From NCBI GenBank assembly GCA_020436935.1, contig JAGQWX010000004.1, positions 114,387 through 178,386 on the forward strand: DNA of 64,000 nt. The letters run 5' to 3'. Under the pieces are notes generated by a model. That model was not told the origin of the DNA. It did not search any database and worked only from the letters and a program-made list of their open reading frames with translations. The position numbers and the translations under genes are program-made. Numbering within the stretch: position 1 is the first letter of the stretch; every line of letters begins with the position of its first letter. Below, in pieces: positions 61,646 through 64,000 of the stretch. The stretch is from Saprospiraceae bacterium (GTDB lineage: Bacteria; Bacteroidota; Bacteroidia; Chitinophagales; Saprospiraceae).

Positions 61646-61866
61646 CTATGGTAAATGTATTATTATGAAAGCAATATTAATAAATTATTTTTCATATGTG
61701 ATAGCCCATCAGCTTATTTATATCAACAAAATTGTGCCACAAGTCCAATATATGCTATTTTGTCAGGCATTACGTCTTTTTTATCCGACTTGTTCAATTT
61801 TTGATGGATTATCTACTCTAATTATTAACATGCATTCAAATAATAAGTTACACTCTTTGCTTTATT

Positions 61867-64000
61867 TTAACGCATAATAAACATTCCTTTGGGTTTGAAG
61901 TCTGAAAGCGCATAAGTGACTGAAGCCATAACGTATCTACCCAGACCTGAATAAGACCTTTCACTGATGAGCAATGGAGAAGCATTTCTTTCTATTCCTG
62001 AATTTTGATTGAGTAAATCATTGCCTTTGATATCCAGTGTCCAGCGTTTCTTTTTTCCCAGATCCACGGATAAAAAACAATTGAGATATTGGAGTGTATT
62101 GTCGGTGGAAATTGACTCAACAGAATACTTTCTAAACTGGTAATCCCCTCCAATGGTAATGTCTTTGGTAATGTACCATTCGAGGTGCGCACGCCATCTT
62201 TGATTGAGGTAGGAGACATCATTGATCAGCTCGCTCGTATAACTCGAAAAGGTATATTCTGCCTGGTAGTTCAGGCTCATGTCGAGATTGTTTTTTGTTT
62301 TGTTTTCAACAGTAATTCCAATCGAAGGCGCCCATCTTTTGTTGACACTCTCGAGTTGATTGACGTATGAACTGCCTTCAAAATAAGTTAGTGTGAGGTC
62401 GGTATTGTATTTGACTTTGGGGATGATGGAAGGTGCCCCATAACTGTAATTGGCCAAACCGTTGAGTGCGAATTTTCCATTGACCGGTCTGAAAGTAGTT
62501 ACATAATTTTCATCAGAATTTCGCGCATTCACAATGGGATTCAATGTGTAAGACAAGGAGGCAAAGGCCATATGGTTTCTGAAATAAAAGGCGTCGTATT
62601 TGTGAAATTGTGCATTTATTCTATGAATGTATTCCGGTATCAGATCACCATTGCCCAAGTACAAAAACAAGGGATTTGAATTGTCCGGCATGGAAGCCAT
62701 CTGGTAAATCTCAGGGGATTTCACCTGACTTCTGTAACCAAAATTGTAAGACCCGCTCTTCGCATTTTTGATGAATGAAAATCCTGGTAGAAGGTGATAA
62801 AAAGTCCTGGAGTCAGGTTTTTTGAGGATTGAATTTTGTGAAAAATCCAGTGAGGAAATTTGGCCCGAAAGACTAAAGTTGAATGAGCGCTCATCATCCA
62901 GATTTTTATTAAAAGTACCACCAAAAACCAGGCGATTAAACTGCTTATCTGCCAGTCCGCCCAAACCTGGAATGATCTGGTTTTGCCCGTTACTTATCTC
63001 ATAAAAGTCTTTTGAAAAGGTCTGGTTTTCAGAACCTCCTGCAATAGAAGCAGACACAACTCTTCCTTTCCCCAGTGGCCAGGAAAGGCTTGCGTTCCCT
63101 GTAAAATCAAGGGTTTTGATGTCTCTTTCCTGAAGCTGAGCAAGTTGCATTGCATTGTTGGCTTCCAAGATATTGGCCCGCACTTCTTCTTCTCCACTGG
63201 AATTGGTCTGGTTACCGGATCCACTGAAACTAAAAATACTTCCGGGTTTCTTCAACCGTTTCCGCAAAGAAAAATTATTTGTAAAATCAAAGTTATTATC
63301 GGCCACCAAATTGGTTCTCATTGAGGAAGAAAGTGCACTCCCACTGGCAAGAGCATTGACCAGATTTGACGTGATATCGTCGAAGCCGTTGGCTGCATTC
63401 AATCTGGAAGTCAGCCTTCCCTGCCAGGTGGTATCCTTGTCAAATTCAAGGGTTAGATTCAGGTTATGACCACTGTCCCGGGTTTTTGAGCGTGAATCCT
63501 CACTGCTGTTGAATGCTCTTTCCGGGTTGAGGTAGGTCGAATTTACCTGCTCTGCAAGATCATTGTAAAGGTTTTTATACAAGTAGGAGGATCTGATTTT
63601 CAAAGCTTTAGAAAAATCATAATTGAAATTGATTCCTGAAGACAAAGCACGGTTGATTCCTGAAGCAGTGGAGTTGCCCTGGTTGTTTCCACCCTGTACA
63701 ATGACGATTCCCCCTCCCGTTGCAAGCTCAGAAACATTGTTCTGAAATCCGATATCATTGATATTGTTGCCGTTACCAATCAATGAAAGCTGCATTTTTG
63801 GCGAGAACCTGTTGATCTGTGCTTTGCCTGAAAACCTGTCGTTGGATCCATAACCGGCACTTACTTTACCAAAAACTCCATTTTTTTTATCTTCCTTCAA
63901 TTTGAGGTCTATGGTTTTCACTTCCTGACCGTCATTTATTCCGGAAAATTGAGATTCGTCTGACTTTTTGTCAAAGACTGCGACTTTATCTACGATGTTT
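61867..64000 (-). CDS. TonB-dependent outer-membrane beta-barrel protein (OMP_b-brl_3 type), 5' part beyond window
   Basis: The frame is open from 64000 to the stop at 61867, so the N-terminus (signal peptide, CarboxypepD_reg domain and part of the plug) is missing. The visible start reads NIVDKVAVFDKKSDESQFSGINDG, then KTIDLKLKEDKKNGVFGKVSAGYG: this is the junction from plug to barrel common to TonB-dependent OMPs of the Omp_b-brl_3 class. The remaining roughly 690 residues are barrel strands with many aromatic ends (TRTFYHLLPGFSFIKN, YSYGAPSIIP). The GTG at 63921 is not a true start because the conserved frame continues through it. No substrate can be inferred. Confidence 0.85.
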   Translation of the reverse strand, partial: NIVDKVAVFDKKSDESQFSGINDGQEVKTIDLKLKEDKKNGVFGKVSAGYGSNDRFSGKAQINRFSPKMQLSLIGNGNNINDIGFQNNVSELATGGGIVIVQGGNNQGNSTASGINRALSSGINFNYDFSKALKIRSSYLYKNLYNDLAEQVNSTYLNPERAFNSSEDSRSKTRDSGHNLNLTLEFDKDTTWQGRLTSRLNAANGFDDITSNLVNALASGSALSSSMRTNLVADNNFDFTNNFSLRKRLKKPGSIFSFSGSGNQTNSSGEEEVRANILEANNAMQLAQLQERDIKTLDFTGNASLSWPLGKGRVVSASIAGGSENQTFSKDFYEISNGQNQIIPGLGGLADKQFNRLVFGGTFNKNLDDERSFNFSLSGQISSLDFSQNSILKKPDSRTFYHLLPGFSFIKNAKSGSYNFGYRSQVKSPEIYQMASMPDNSNPLFLYLGNGDLIPEYIHRINAQFHKYDAFYFRNHMAFASLSYTLNPIVNARNSDENYVTTFRPVNGKFALNGLANYSYGAPSIIPKVKYNTDLTLTYFEGSSYVNQLESVNKRWAPSIGITVENKTKNNLDMSLNYQAEYTFSSYTSELINDVSYLNQRWRAHLEWYITKDITIGGDYQFRKYSVESISTDNTLQYLNCFLSVDLGKKKRWTLDIKGNDLLNQNSGIERNASPLLISERSYSGLGRYVMASVTYALSDFKPKGMFIMR

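Noticed and set aside
63155..63469. 104-codon plus-strand frame inside the TonB receptor gene
   Set aside because: Antisense to the conserved beta-barrel frame, and no domain is visible.

Overview
The window is a stretch of Bacteroidota chromosome. The evidence is a SusC/SusD outer-membrane pair, several secreted proteins with type IX secretion (T9SS) C-terminal domains of both classes, many lipoproteins and TonB-dependent receptors, DUF4293 and DUF2490 proteins, and -7 promoter elements of the form TAnnTTTG. The mix of gliding-type C-terminal domains, TSP3-repeat OmpA proteins, FG-GAP/ASPIC proteins and the Cys-rich 'GC.DP.A.NY' motif suggests a Saprospiraceae-like lineage. That placement is an inference. 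I see no phage, insertion sequence or CRISPR array.

Layout. 1-7828 (minus): a SusC-SusD uptake pair followed by a large FG-GAP/ASPIC lipoprotein that runs off the left edge. 7829-8288 is a divergent control region with two near-identical 19-bp palindromes exactly 200 bp apart. 8289-9698: a DEDDh exonuclease fused to a UvrC-type GIY-YIG half. 9736-13910 (minus): UMF1-type MFS transporter, ECF sigma factor, short membrane anti-sigma-like protein and a T9SS type B cargo protein. 14000-20004: a TonB receptor with a GTG start converging on a ChaN-type lipoprotein, then DUF4159, lytic transglycosylase and SulP genes. 20273-28778: MATE pump, a repeat lipoprotein with a cytochrome c tail, mqo, gamma-glutamyltransferase, a small membrane protein and holA. 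A tRNA-Ala(GGC) lies at 28908-28981.

29071-35898 (minus): two tandem S8 proteases, valS and a lipoprotein of the histidine phosphatase superfamily. 36214-37356: an exported protein of unknown function with a clear terminator. 37524-41046 (minus): response regulator and propeller-type sensor kinase. 41115-45444 (plus): a compact run of amidohydrolase, acyltransferase, MbnP-like lipoprotein, MbnH-like dihaem protein and PIN protein. 45591-47003: MBL-fold persulfide dioxygenase-like protein with two rhodanese domains. 47100-49861 (minus): fabI, a lipoprotein with a pyrophosphatase-like domain, and a GNAT-like gene. 50026-54839: DUF2490, a TIM-barrel isomerase, a dynamin-like GTPase, a barrel-like exported protein and DUF4293. 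54842-58176 (minus): OmpA, two HAD phosphatases and queE in a tight operon. 58429-61645 (minus): clpC then infC, which has a non-ATG start and lacks rpmI-rplT downstream. 61867-64000: a TonB-dependent outer-membrane protein cut by the right edge.

Most of the window is ordinary housekeeping and envelope biology. The points that stand out are the MbnP/MbnH-like copper/haem pair in an unusual operon, the exonuclease-UvrC fusion with all four candidate iron-sulfur cysteines, the lipoprotein with a degenerate pyrophosphatase-like domain, the ABAB repeat lipoprotein with a cytochrome tail, the paired palindromes upstream of susC, and the isolated infC. Start codons were moved downstream of the longest open frame wherever a signal peptide, a promoter element or a neighbouring gene decided the matter.
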